NCBI GenBank assembly: GCA_910584605.1
Contig: CAJUAW010000009.1
Span: forward strand, 1-20,611
Length of the DNA: 20,611 nucleotides
Direction: 5' to 3'
Origin: an uncultured Oscillospiraceae bacterium
GTDB taxonomy: Bacteria > Bacillota_A > Clostridia > Oscillospirales > Oscillospiraceae
In this document: positions 1-6,600 of the stretch, piece by piece
Position numbering within the stretch: the first letter of the stretch is position 1
Layout of the letters: the number at the start of each line of letters is the position of its first letter
Made by a program: the position numbers and the translations under genes
The notes under the pieces: generated by a model
The model's input: the letters and a program-made list of their open reading frames with translations, nothing else
Told to the model about the DNA's origin: nothing
The model's database searches: none

Positions 1-38
1 GAAAAATGACAAAATTTCTTCGGCGTTTTCTTACAATT

Positions 39-1103
39 TCAAATTGGCGTTGACACCACCCGGATGATCTTCTCCGCCACAGCAATCACACGGGCCTGAA
101 CCACCCGGCCCTCATAGATCAGATGCTCGCCCAGGGCGTCGGTGTCCATGTAAAAGCTCTGCCGCTTGCGGAGCATAGCGTCCTTCCGGCTCGCCACGAT
201 ACTCCGGGTGTTGGAGTCGATGCCCTTCACCATGAAGTCGATCTCCGCCCCCAGCATAGTGGACAGCATACGGTTCAGACGGCCCATCAGCTCCAGGTAC
301 TCCCGATTGGAGGGCATCTCACCGGTATAGAGCAGCATCTCCAGAATGGGGATCGCCACACGGAAGCCTTTATAGTCCACGATAGCCAGCGTCCTGCCGG
401 ATTTGGTCTGCTCCACACCGCCCAGAATGCCGGTGAGAATACGGCGGGTGCGGTAGGCGTTGCGGATCTCATGCCAGATGATCTCCTCCCGCTCCTCCTC
501 CGTCTGAACACGATCCCGGGCATCGATGGTCAGCACATAATCGCTGCGCTGGGTAGGTGGAGCACGCCGGGCGCGGGGACGGATAGCACGCTCTGCCGGC
601 GCCTCACCCGCATTGCCGGCCTCCACGGGCTGCGTCTCAGAACTGGGCAGCTCCTCTGGCAGAGCATCATCCGCCGGAGGTTCCATCAGCGGGGGAGGAT
701 CATCCTGGGGTGCCGCATCGCCATCCTCCGCAGGAGGGAAGGGGGTGGTGTTCCCCATCTCATGCAGCAGATCTTCATACTGGGGATCGGCGGCGGACTC
801 CTCCTGGGCGATGCCATCGGGCGGCGGTTCCTCACTGGGAAACCCCTCCGCCACACCGTCGCTGCCGGTATCCGCAAGGTGCGGCTCCGCATCGGGAAAA
901 ACTGCGCCCCCATCGCTGGACAGAGGCTCGCTGTCAGGGGTCTCGCCGCCGTCGGGCATGGACTCACCGGCGGGAATCTCTCCGCCCGGAGCATCATCCT
1001 GAACACCCTCGGCCGGAACCTCGCCCTCCGGGAGCGGGGAAGTTTCTTCCATGTTGGTGTCCGAATACTCAGGCTCGGTCATTGCGGTCTTTTTTCTTGC
1101 CAT
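39..1103 (-). CDS. ICE-conserved S1-like RNA-binding domain protein, C-terminally truncated
   Basis: The 354-residue product has three parts. Residues 10-170 are an acidic, Pro/Glu/Asp/Gly-rich, probably disordered tail. A basic linker at 171-186 (RPRARR) follows. The folded part starts near 187 (DYVLTIDARDRV) and resembles the S1/OB-like domain found in proteins encoded next to VirD4 in Clostridia conjugative elements. A second S1 repeat starts at about 330 (EGRVVQARVIAVAEKIIRV) but is cut after roughly 20 residues, and the product ends in STPI. Relatives as I remember them continue for well over 100 residues. The start lies 6 nt after the virD4 stop, and its AAGGAGG site sits inside the last virD4 codons, so the two are translationally coupled. 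Its role in transfer is unknown; RNA or single-stranded DNA binding is inferred from the fold. Existence of the gene is certain; the domain call is from memory of the family. Confidence 0.75.
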   Translation of the reverse strand: MARKKTAMTEPEYSDTNMEETSPLPEGEVPAEGVQDDAPGGEIPAGESMPDGGETPDSEPLSSDGGAVFPDAEPHLADTGSDGVAEGFPSEEPPPDGIAQEESAADPQYEDLLHEMGNTTPFPPAEDGDAAPQDDPPPLMEPPADDALPEELPSSETQPVEAGNAGEAPAERAIRPRARRAPPTQRSDYVLTIDARDRVQTEEEREEIIWHEIRNAYRTRRILTGILGGVEQTKSGRTLAIVDYKGFRVAIPILEMLLYTGEMPSNREYLELMGRLNRMLSTMLGAEIDFMVKGIDSNTRSIVASRKDAMLRKRQSFYMDTDALGEHLIYEGRVVQARVIAVAEKIIRVVSTPI

Positions 1104-1109
1104 TGACTG

Positions 1110-3116
1110 TCATTCCTCCTTTTTCAGTTTTGGCTTGGATAAAATAGAATCTTTGGTTGCAGTTACCACACGCTTTTCGGGGGCAGGCTGAGCTGCCGGC
1201 GGCGTAGGTGGTTCTGCCTTGGGAACAGCAGCAGGAACAGATACTGCTGCCGTTTTTGCTGGATCTGCTGCCGGAACGGTCTCCTGGGGTGACTCTTCGG
1301 CTGGAGCGGCTGTTTTGGGCGGGGCGGATTTCTTAGGCTTTGACCGGGTGGGCCTGGCCTTAGGTGGAGCAGGTTTCACCTCCTTTGACTCCGATTTTGA
1401 GGCCGTCTGCCATGCGGGAATATGGGAGGCGGCCTTGCTCGGGTGCAGCTTCTTGGCTTCGGGGTGCTTGGAATAGTCGTATTTATCAACCTCCAGTACA
1501 TTTCTTCCGCGCAGGATGACCAACGCCCGGTCCACATCCATGCGCAGCACTTCGTCCATAGTCATCAGTTTCCGCTTACCCACGCCGCTGGTCTCCCGGT
1601 ACTCTGGCGTGTAGTTGGAGATGCGCCAGGTACCCAGCTGCTTGGCCTTGCTGGTGACGGCGATACTGGCCTCGCCGGTGCGGTCAGAAATAAACTGCGC
1701 GGTCAGGGCATCGGTACAGCCGAGAAACAGGGTGATGTCGCAGTTGCCCAGGATCTCCTGCCACTGGTTTTGCGGGTATCGGTTTTGCAGGCCGGCCAGG
1801 TTCTGGAACACGCAGGACATGGAGATATTCCGGGAGCGGATGACGCTGATCTTTCGGCTCAGGTCAGGAATGACCCCGCAGGCGCACAGCTCCTCGCCCA
1901 GCACATGGACGGGAACAGGGAGCGCCCCGCCGGGGCAGTTCTGGTCTGCGTACCGCACCAGCTTAATGAATATGAAAGACAAAAACAGCGAGGACAGGAA
2001 ATCAAAGGTGCTGTCCTGGTCGCTGGTGATGCAATAATAGGCGCAGGGCTGTTTGCCCGGCAGCTCTAAATCAATTTCATCGTAGCCGGTAATGTTGCGG
2101 ATGTCCTGGTTCTGAAATACCTGAAGCCGGGAGCCTAAACCGATGATAACGCCGCCCCGGACGCTCTCCGAGGACTGCTTGAAAATGCTGTAGGGGGCCT
2201 TGGCCGGGTGGGAGATGTCCAGTACGTCAAAGATGGCGTTCAGCTCCTTTTCGCTGCTCATGGCAAGAAGCTGGTAGACCTCCCCAATGTTGCGCTTCTC
2301 CGGCGGATAGCCCCGCTCCACATAAAGCACCAGGGCTTTCAGCAGATTCAGCTCGGCGTTGTCCCAGAAGTGGTCTCCCCGCTCGCTGCCGGTATTCTTG
2401 ATGATGACATCACAGAAAAGCTGGGCCATCAGCTCCTGGCCCTCAATCTCGGAGAGGCAGTTCCAGGAATCCGATGCGGCGGGGGTGACCAGATTGAACA
2501 CCTTGACGGTGTACCCCTGATCCCGGAGATAGGCGCTGGTCTTTTCGTAAAGCTCACTCTTGGGGTCACAGATTACCAGCGAGGACTTCCGGGCGGCACT
2601 TTGCAGGATCATATTCATGCAAAAGGCCCTGGTCTTTTTGGAGCCGCTGGCCCCGTACACCGCCAGATTACTGTTGAACCGGGTTTTCAGCGGGACGCAG
2701 ATTACCTCGCCGTCTATCTCACCCAGGATGATACCGGGATGCTTACGAATGTTGGGAACCAGGTCCAGCACGCCCTTCAATTCCTTTTTGGTCATAAAGC
2801 CCGCTGTCCCATATGTACCCTTGTTGGAGTAGATCAGGTTGCGCTCCCGGTCATATGCTCCTGTTTCGCTGTACCCCATCCGCATAACCATGAAGATCAG
2901 CACACCCAGCGCAGCCACACAGCCGCCCACACCGTACAAGCCGTATGGCCAGCGGAACACGGCGGCGATACAGGCGAAGAAATTGCCGTCCGGAAATTCC
3001 GGGGCCGTACCGAAAACTCCGCCCGCCGCCTGCCATACATCGTAGTTGTAGAGAAACTGGGCAATATATCCGCCGCCGTAGAGCAGGGCACCTAAAGCGA
3101 TAGGTAAAATGAGCAA
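1110..3116 (-). CDS. VirD4/TraG-type conjugation coupling ATPase
   Basis: This is the coupling protein that links the relaxosome to the type IV secretion channel at the membrane. Two N-terminal membrane segments (about 1-24 and 60-80) precede the ATPase core. The P-loop is at 155-162 (GASGSKKT) and the Walker B region at 401-410 (VPVHVLGEEL). TraG-family blocks follow at 412-445 (CGVIPDLSRK, IRSRNISMS) and 458-468 (NCDITLFLGC). Residues 565-668 form a Lys/Pro/Ala-rich basic tail. The usual P-loop Gly before Lys161 is Lys160, and the Walker B Asp position is Gly407; I believe close relatives share both. The start is uncertain. A strong GGAGGG at 3151-3156 points to an ATA codon at 3141-3143, which would add nine residues (ITKKTIIKL). 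The nearest conventional start is TTG at 3114-3116, used here, but it has no ribosome site of its own. The family assignment is secure. Confidence 0.93.
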   Translation of the reverse strand: MLILPIALGALLYGGGYIAQFLYNYDVWQAAGGVFGTAPEFPDGNFFACIAAVFRWPYGLYGVGGCVAALGVLIFMVMRMGYSETGAYDRERNLIYSNKGTYGTAGFMTKKELKGVLDLVPNIRKHPGIILGEIDGEVICVPLKTRFNSNLAVYGASGSKKTRAFCMNMILQSAARKSSLVICDPKSELYEKTSAYLRDQGYTVKVFNLVTPAASDSWNCLSEIEGQELMAQLFCDVIIKNTGSERGDHFWDNAELNLLKALVLYVERGYPPEKRNIGEVYQLLAMSSEKELNAIFDVLDISHPAKAPYSIFKQSSESVRGGVIIGLGSRLQVFQNQDIRNITGYDEIDLELPGKQPCAYYCITSDQDSTFDFLSSLFLSFIFIKLVRYADQNCPGGALPVPVHVLGEELCACGVIPDLSRKISVIRSRNISMSCVFQNLAGLQNRYPQNQWQEILGNCDITLFLGCTDALTAQFISDRTGEASIAVTSKAKQLGTWRISNYTPEYRETSGVGKRKLMTMDEVLRMDVDRALVILRGRNVLEVDKYDYSKHPEAKKLHPSKAASHIPAWQTASKSESKEVKPAPPKARPTRSKPKKSAPPKTAAPAEESPQETVPAADPAKTAAVSVPAAVPKAEPPTPPAAQPAPEKRVVTATKDSILSKPKLKKEE

Positions 3117-3150
3117 CAGTTTTATAATTGTTTTCTTCGTTATTTGAAAT

Positions 3151-3156
3151 CCCTCC
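3151..3156 (-). promoter_or_regulatory. virD4 Shine-Dalgarno (GGAGGG) facing an ATA codon
   Basis: The minus strand reads GGAGGG, seven bases, then ATA ACG AAG AAA in the virD4 frame. The spacing is ideal for initiation, but the codon is ATA rather than ATG. A single G-to-A change from ATG is the simplest explanation. It decides whether the protein has 677 residues (ATA) or 668 (TTG downstream). Confidence 0.6.
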
Positions 3157-3164
3157 GAAAGTGC

Positions 3165-3195
3165 TTGCTATTGTATAGACAACGGCGTATAATAG
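3165..3195 (+). promoter_or_regulatory. Toxin-antitoxin promoter and overlapping operator dyad
   Basis: The -35 TTGCTA (3165-3170) and -10 TATAAT (3188-3193) are separated by exactly 17 bp and lie just upstream of the antitoxin gene. They sit within an imperfect inverted repeat, CTATTGTAT / GTATAATAG (3168-3176 and 3187-3195, 7 of 9 positions matching). This is the kind of site ribbon-helix-helix antitoxins bind for autoregulation. The other half-site contains TACAAT on the minus strand, a possible -10 towards virD4. Confidence 0.7.
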
Positions 3196-3216
3196 TGAGG
3201 AAAGGGTGTGATGACT

Positions 3217-3522
3217 ATGGCGAAAGACGCCAACGTTTTTGCGAGAGTGGATGCCTCCCTGAAGGAACAGGCGGAAGGCATTTTGTCTCAACTCGGTATG
3301 CCGATGTCCAGCGCAATCAATATTTTTCTGAACCAGATCGTTCTCCGGCGCGGTCTTCCCTTTGAGGTGACGCTGCCCGTCAAAACGCCGGTTGCCGCAG
3401 GCAGTCTGACAAGCGACGAGTTTTACGCCGAGGTAAAGCGCGGATATGATGATTGTGCCGCTGGCCGGACACGTCCGGCAGAGGATGTGTTTCGGGATAT
3501 TGAGGCTGAGTTCGGCCTATGA
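3217..3522 (+). CDS. RelB/DinJ-family antitoxin
   Basis: The 101-residue product has an N-terminal ribbon-helix-helix (residues 1-50: MAKDANVFARVD, then a helix pair ending in INIFLNQIVLRRGLPFEV). This matches RelB/DinJ antitoxins, whose N-terminus dimerises and binds its own operator. The C-terminal half (DEFYAEVKRGYDD, AAGRTRPAEDVFRDIEAEFG) is the part expected to wrap the toxin. Start choice: ATG at 3217 gives the usual family N-terminus MAKDAN. ATG at 3211 or GTG at 3208 would add two or three residues, and the purine-rich GAGGAAAGGG (3197-3206) could serve any of them. Its stop overlaps the toxin start (ATGA). It is on the plus strand, against all the transfer genes around it, so it is a self-contained cassette inserted in the transfer region. 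Confidence 0.88.
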   Translation: MAKDANVFARVDASLKEQAEGILSQLGMPMSSAINIFLNQIVLRRGLPFEVTLPVKTPVAAGSLTSDEFYAEVKRGYDDCAAGRTRPAEDVFRDIEAEFGL

Positions 3523-3857
3523 TGAAATACCGGATCGAAATTGGTGCCCAGGCACAGTCAGATATTACCGACATCATGCGCTATATCGGACAAGTTCTTT
3601 TAGAACCCCGAACCGCGGGGAATCTATACCGTCTTCTGAAGGAAGAGATCCTCAGCTTAAAGCAGATGCCAGAGCGCTATCCGTATGAGGATGATGACCG
3701 GCTTCGTGCGCTTGGGATTCGGAAACTGCTGGTGAAGAACTACAAGGTACTCTACTTTGTGGATACCGAGCGGCAGTTGGTTCAGGTCGCCAGGGTGGTC
3801 TATGCCGGACGTGACATCTCAAGACTGTTGGATGAAACTGAGTTCGAGAATGTGTGA
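3519..3857 (+). CDS. RelE/ParE-superfamily toxin
   Basis: The 112-residue basic protein has the RelE/ParE layout. An N-terminal strand (KYRIEIGAQAQSDI) is followed by two helices with the MRYI and NLYRLLKEEILSLK segments, then MPERYPYED, then the strand core IRKLLVKNYKVLYFVD and QLVQVARVVYAGRDI. The family either cuts mRNA in the ribosome (RelE) or poisons gyrase (ParE); sequence alone does not separate the two here. The ATG overlaps the antitoxin stop by ATGA, and a second ATG follows immediately, so the first residue could be either. With its antitoxin it would stabilise the element by post-segregational killing. A plus-strand terminator lies just downstream. Confidence 0.88.
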   Translation: MMKYRIEIGAQAQSDITDIMRYIGQVLLEPRTAGNLYRLLKEEILSLKQMPERYPYEDDDRLRALGIRKLLVKNYKVLYFVDTERQLVQVARVVYAGRDISRLLDETEFENV

Positions 3858-3867
3858 GTCCGCCAAT

Positions 3868-4998
3868 TCAAAAGTCCCCATCAAACAGCAGAGCCTTGAC
3901 CTTTTCATAGTCAAGGCTCTCTATTTTTACTCTCTGACCACAAATCTGTTTCAGTGCGTCCACCTGAAAATCAAAGCAGAACAGCGTTCCCGTTTTCCCA
4001 TGCAGATCCAGCGTGGTGTCAAACCGCTTGATGCGGGGCATATCACAGGTATAGGCGAACAGCACCGGAGATTCGCCGTCCATAGCGTCGTTCTCCACGA
4101 TCCAATCTGGGTAACAGGGAGACAAGTCCTGGGAGAGAATATCGTCCAGAACCGCCCGCTGTTCAGCGTTACAGAGCAGCCGCAAAATCAACTCTCCCTT
4201 GTGGTCGCTGGTCAGGTAGTAGAAGTGCTGGTAATTTCCATCCAGTACAAAGTAGTCCCGCTGTCCGCTGCCGTCATTCATCAGAGGAATCATCCGCTCC
4301 ATATCCTGGCCGAACACGATGGCGCTCAACACAGAGTTCTGATACTGGCCTGGGAGCCGGCGTTGACAGAGTTCTGTCTGGAGCATGGCTTTGAGCCGCA
4401 TTTCCGCTTTGTACTCCCACTTCATCGCAAAGGGGCCGGTATTGTAGATGGTGAAGATGGCGCCGTCCGTCAGAAGAAGGCCGGTTGAGCGGGAGCCGCG
4501 TATCTTGACCGCCTGTGCCCCCAAGCCTTTTACTTCTCTGGAGCTGTAGTAAGCAGGCCGGCCAATGCACGGAGCGGCGGAGAGCGGCGTGGGGCTGAAT
4601 ACGGCTGGCTTTTCCCAAGGGAATACCGAGACGTTAGCATTGAACATTGTCACCAAAACCTCGGCCATACGGTGGAGCCGCAGGCGGCGGGGGACTTCCG
4701 ACTTCAACACATTTGTCTCGGTACTGCCGGAGAGATAGGGCAGAAACAGATCCGGCCACTTGTCCACCAGCAGCTTTTTTGCGGCTGTGGTCAGCCGGAG
4801 CGCCCGCAGCCCATCACGATAGTAAGTCCGCAGGAGTTTTTCTCCTTTAAGCGATTTGAGGATTTTTTCCTGGTATGCGCCTGTACTGGGCAGGCGGTTT
4901 ATCTGGGCCGTGGGGAACTCACCGGACAGAGCGGTGAGCGTCAGCAGCAAATTTGCCAGCGTGTCCTCGGGCGGTATCTGCTTACTGCCAGCAGCCAT
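3868..4998 (-). CDS. ICE-conserved winged-helix protein, Replic_Relax-like
   Basis: 376 residues. I do not recognise a characterised homologue, but proteins like this recur in Clostridia conjugative elements. The N-terminal 75 residues look like a winged helix: TLANLLLTLTALSG, then YQEKILKSLKGEKLLRTYY and LRALRLTTAAKKLL, a pattern shared with the replication-relaxation (PF13814-like) group. The rest is an alpha/beta domain with SRSTGLLLTDGAIFTIYNTG and a C-terminal strand region (TLDLHGKTGTLFCFDFQ). The start is the ATG at 4998, because AGAGGTGG sits 7 nt upstream. The longer GTG-started version (MKRGGVN...) would translate the ribosome site itself. Its position between a hairpin-rich gap and virD4 suggests a DNA-processing or relaxosome role; that is inference. 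Confidence 0.7.
   Translation of the reverse strand: MAAGSKQIPPEDTLANLLLTLTALSGEFPTAQINRLPSTGAYQEKILKSLKGEKLLRTYYRDGLRALRLTTAAKKLLVDKWPDLFLPYLSGSTETNVLKSEVPRRLRLHRMAEVLVTMFNANVSVFPWEKPAVFSPTPLSAAPCIGRPAYYSSREVKGLGAQAVKIRGSRSTGLLLTDGAIFTIYNTGPFAMKWEYKAEMRLKAMLQTELCQRRLPGQYQNSVLSAIVFGQDMERMIPLMNDGSGQRDYFVLDGNYQHFYYLTSDHKGELILRLLCNAEQRAVLDDILSQDLSPCYPDWIVENDAMDGESPVLFAYTCDMPRIKRFDTTLDLHGKTGTLFCFDFQVDALKQICGQRVKIESLDYEKVKALLFDGDF
3890..3930 (+). terminator. Intrinsic terminator of the toxin-antitoxin cassette
   Basis: Perfect 11-bp stem AGAGCCTTGAC (3890-3900) / GTCAAGGCTCT (3910-3920) with a 9-nt loop, followed on the plus strand by CTATTTTTAC. It lies inside the last codons of the convergent minus-strand gene at 3868-4998, so the same bases both encode that protein's C-terminus and end toxin transcription. 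Confidence 0.75.
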
Positions 4999-5019
4999 AT
5001 TGACACCACCTCTTTTCAC

Positions 5020-5179
5020 TGTTTTTTACCGTGGGTGCGTATAACTTCGGTATTTTTCATACCGGCTCAGGGAGGGAAAATCCCCTGCTGCACAAGGCTT
5101 TGCTGAAATTTACCGAGGGTCCCAAAACGGAAGCTCCAAAACAGCCCCAAATGGGACCCCTGTTTCGAGGGTACTTTTC
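5020..5179. repeat. Non-coding gap with clustered inverted repeats (candidate oriT/origin region)
   Basis: A 160-bp gap holds three kinds of symmetry. There is a 6-bp perfect hairpin CGGTAT(5 nt)ATACCG at 5048-5064. A small G/C dyad, CAGGG...CCCTG, lies at 5068-5087. A perfect 8-bp inverted repeat, GGGTCCCA (5117-5124) / TGGGACCC (5152-5159), flanks repeated TTTTGG-type runs. CGAGGGT also occurs as a direct repeat at 5114-5120 and 5166-5172. None has a T-tract in the reading direction, so they do not look like terminators. Confidence 0.5.
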
Positions 5180-5842
5180 CTACAAATCCGTGATGGATTG
5201 CAGCGCCGCCTGACGCTCCGCCAGCCACTCCGGGAAGTACGCGCTGTCCATGATGGAGATGCGGGTGCAGTCCGTTTCGCCCAGCTCCGTGGTGTTGTAG
5301 GCGTCACACAGCAGGCCGCTGTCATCGGTCAGAATAAACGAGGCGGCCACGTCCAGGAACTGCTTCAGCTCCAGATTGTCGTAGTCCCGTACCCGGCGTT
5401 TGGGCAGGTCCTGACAGTAAACATGAGAAAAGCAGACCACACAATGCTGGAGTCGGGGCAGCGGATGACCTCTGGCATATTGGCTCATGGCGGCGGTAAA
5501 GGGGTCAAGAAGATATTCCGTACTCTGCCGCTGCTTCCGTTTCGGGAGCAGGCAGGGCAGCGTGATTTCCAGAACCTCCCCCTTTTTCTCCACATTGATC
5601 CCCTGCATGACGGCGGCGGAGGTCAGGTACTCCTCCTTCTTGATGTTGGTGGTAGAGTAGATCAGGTGCCGCAGCCGGCAGGCGATATTCTCCGCCCTCA
5701 GCGCCGCGTCTGTGGACAGCACCTCGTAGTTATCGGGGTATCGCTGGATGTCGGTGGTGTTCATGGCGTAAAGTGCATTGGTCAGCCGGTTCAGGTCGGC
5801 TAAAATGGATGTAATTCGCTGGGATAGGATCGCTCGGTTCAA
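5180..5842 (-). CDS. DUF6100-family ICE protein with RusA-resolvase signature
   Basis: The 220-residue product resembles the DUF6100 proteins of Clostridia ICEs. Residues 1-85 are helical (NRLTNALYAMN, ALRAENIACRLRHLI). The second half matches the RusA Holliday-junction resolvase pattern. LEITLPCLLPKRKQRQ (91-106) corresponds to RusA's N-terminal ITLPWPPS segment. RRVRDYDNLELK (149-160) matches the RusA block RRRDLDNLQK, giving candidate metal-binding Asp153 and Asp155 and Lys160. LTDDSG (171-176) corresponds to the third acidic site (Asp173/174). The start is TTG at 5840-5842, with AAGGAGGA 7 nt upstream. The gene begins 15 nt after the DUF5697 stop, so it belongs to the same operon. Junction-cutting activity is inferred from motifs only. 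Confidence 0.8.
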   Translation of the reverse strand: MNRAILSQRITSILADLNRLTNALYAMNTTDIQRYPDNYEVLSTDAALRAENIACRLRHLIYSTTNIKKEEYLTSAAVMQGINVEKKGEVLEITLPCLLPKRKQRQSTEYLLDPFTAAMSQYARGHPLPRLQHCVVCFSHVYCQDLPKRRVRDYDNLELKQFLDVAASFILTDDSGLLCDAYNTTELGETDCTRISIMDSAYFPEWLAERQAALQSITDL

Positions 5843-5857
5843 GGCTGTCCTCCTTCC

Positions 5858-6379
5858 TTATTCTCGCTGATAGTATTGAACTTCCCCCTCCGGGGAGACA
5901 GTGCAGTAGCCCCTGGCGTTGGGAATGTCCAGCTCCGGTATCTGCTCCGGCTTGTCCACCAGGATCAGATAGCTGGACACCTCCTCCGCCGGCGCGGACA
6001 GGATGTGATTGATCAGGGTTTCTTTGCCGGACGCGGCGTGGATGACCTCGTACACTTCCCCATCCGCGAAAAAAATCAGCTTGGCGGGGAAATCGCCCAC
6101 GGAATGGAACTCCACCCGGTCAATGAAGTCCGCCAGCACCCAAACAGAGGCCAGCAGCCCCTTGTCCACATCCTCAGCGCACTCCGGGGCGGCGCAGTAC
6201 AGGCCGTCGATGTGCCAGATGCGCCCCTGCTTGGTCAGATAGGACAGGAGATTGCGTACCTTGTCCCGTTTCCTGGGGTAGAGCCGGAGAAGCTGCTCCT
6301 CCGTCAGCGCCCGGTACATGGTAATATCCCGCAGGATGCTGGCCGCCTCCTGTCCATAGATTTGTTCTCTTGTTTTCAT
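5858..6379 (-). CDS. DUF5697-family ICE protein
   Basis: 173 residues. The ATG at 6379 is preceded by GGAGG at 6386-6391. A longer in-frame version starting at 6475 would read through the phased repeats and is unlikely. Residues 20-55 (LTEEQLLRLYPRKRDKVRNL, LSYLTKQGRIWHI) look like a winged helix. The C-terminal part (FPAKLIFFADGEVYEVIHAA, LINHILS, YLILVDKPEQIPELDIP) is an alpha/beta domain typical of DUF5697. The function is unknown. Placement directly downstream of an origin-like repeat block and upstream of a RusA-like protein suggests that it binds element DNA, perhaps those repeats; this is inference. Confidence 0.8.
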   Translation of the reverse strand: MKTREQIYGQEAASILRDITMYRALTEEQLLRLYPRKRDKVRNLLSYLTKQGRIWHIDGLYCAAPECAEDVDKGLLASVWVLADFIDRVEFHSVGDFPAKLIFFADGEVYEVIHAASGKETLINHILSAPAEEVSSYLILVDKPEQIPELDIPNARGYCTVSPEGEVQYYQRE

Positions 6380-6397
6380 TTTTCTGCCTCCTATACG

Positions 6398-6600
6398 CAT
6401 AATTGCCGTATTATTGGCGTATTCCAGCGGTATAAAAGCGGCGTTTATACGCACAGAGAAAAATGCTGTACGCATAAACGCCGTATTACCGCCGCACTAT
6501 GTTGGCTTAGACGTATTATCGTGGTATTGCGGACGTATCAAAATCAGGGACGTATTATCAGCGTATTGCCGCCGTATAAACGCCTCTCGAATACGTATTA
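6398..6600. repeat. 11-bp phased direct repeats (iteron-like array)
   Basis: The spacer between the VirB4 gene and DUF5697 is packed with CGTATT-type units. GTAT begins at 6408, 6419, 6430; 6483; 6513, 6524, 6535; 6552, 6563, 6574; and 6595. Within each of three triplets the spacing is exactly 11 bp, about one helical turn. The unit is approximately NCGTATTNNNG. A 15-bp inverted repeat sits between the first triplet and the rest. The last unit overlaps the VirB4 stop codon. Such arrays are typical of origins, plasmid partition sites or multi-site operators. Confidence 0.8.
6441..6481. repeat. 15-bp dyad inside the phased array
   Basis: Left arm GCGTTTATACGCACA (6441-6455) and right arm TGTACGCATAAACGC (6467-6481) are inverted copies matching at 13 of 15 positions, with an 11-nt loop. 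It is flanked on both sides by the phased GTAT units, an arrangement seen at iteron origins and transfer origins. Confidence 0.75.

Noticed and set aside
1..60. Group II intron boundary interrupting the S1 gene
   Set aside because: The sequence after the break does not begin with the GTGYG-type intron 5' end, and too little flanking sequence is present to show intron domains.
49..5010. Shared TTGACACCACC at the S1 break (50-60) and before the 3868-4998 gene (5000-5010) as recombination repeats
   Set aside because: Only 11 bases match. One copy is simply the ribosome-site region of a gene, so chance is enough to explain it.
6398..6600. CRISPR array
   Set aside because: The repeats are only about 11 bp and contiguous or phased, with no 20-40 bp unique spacers and no cas genes nearby.
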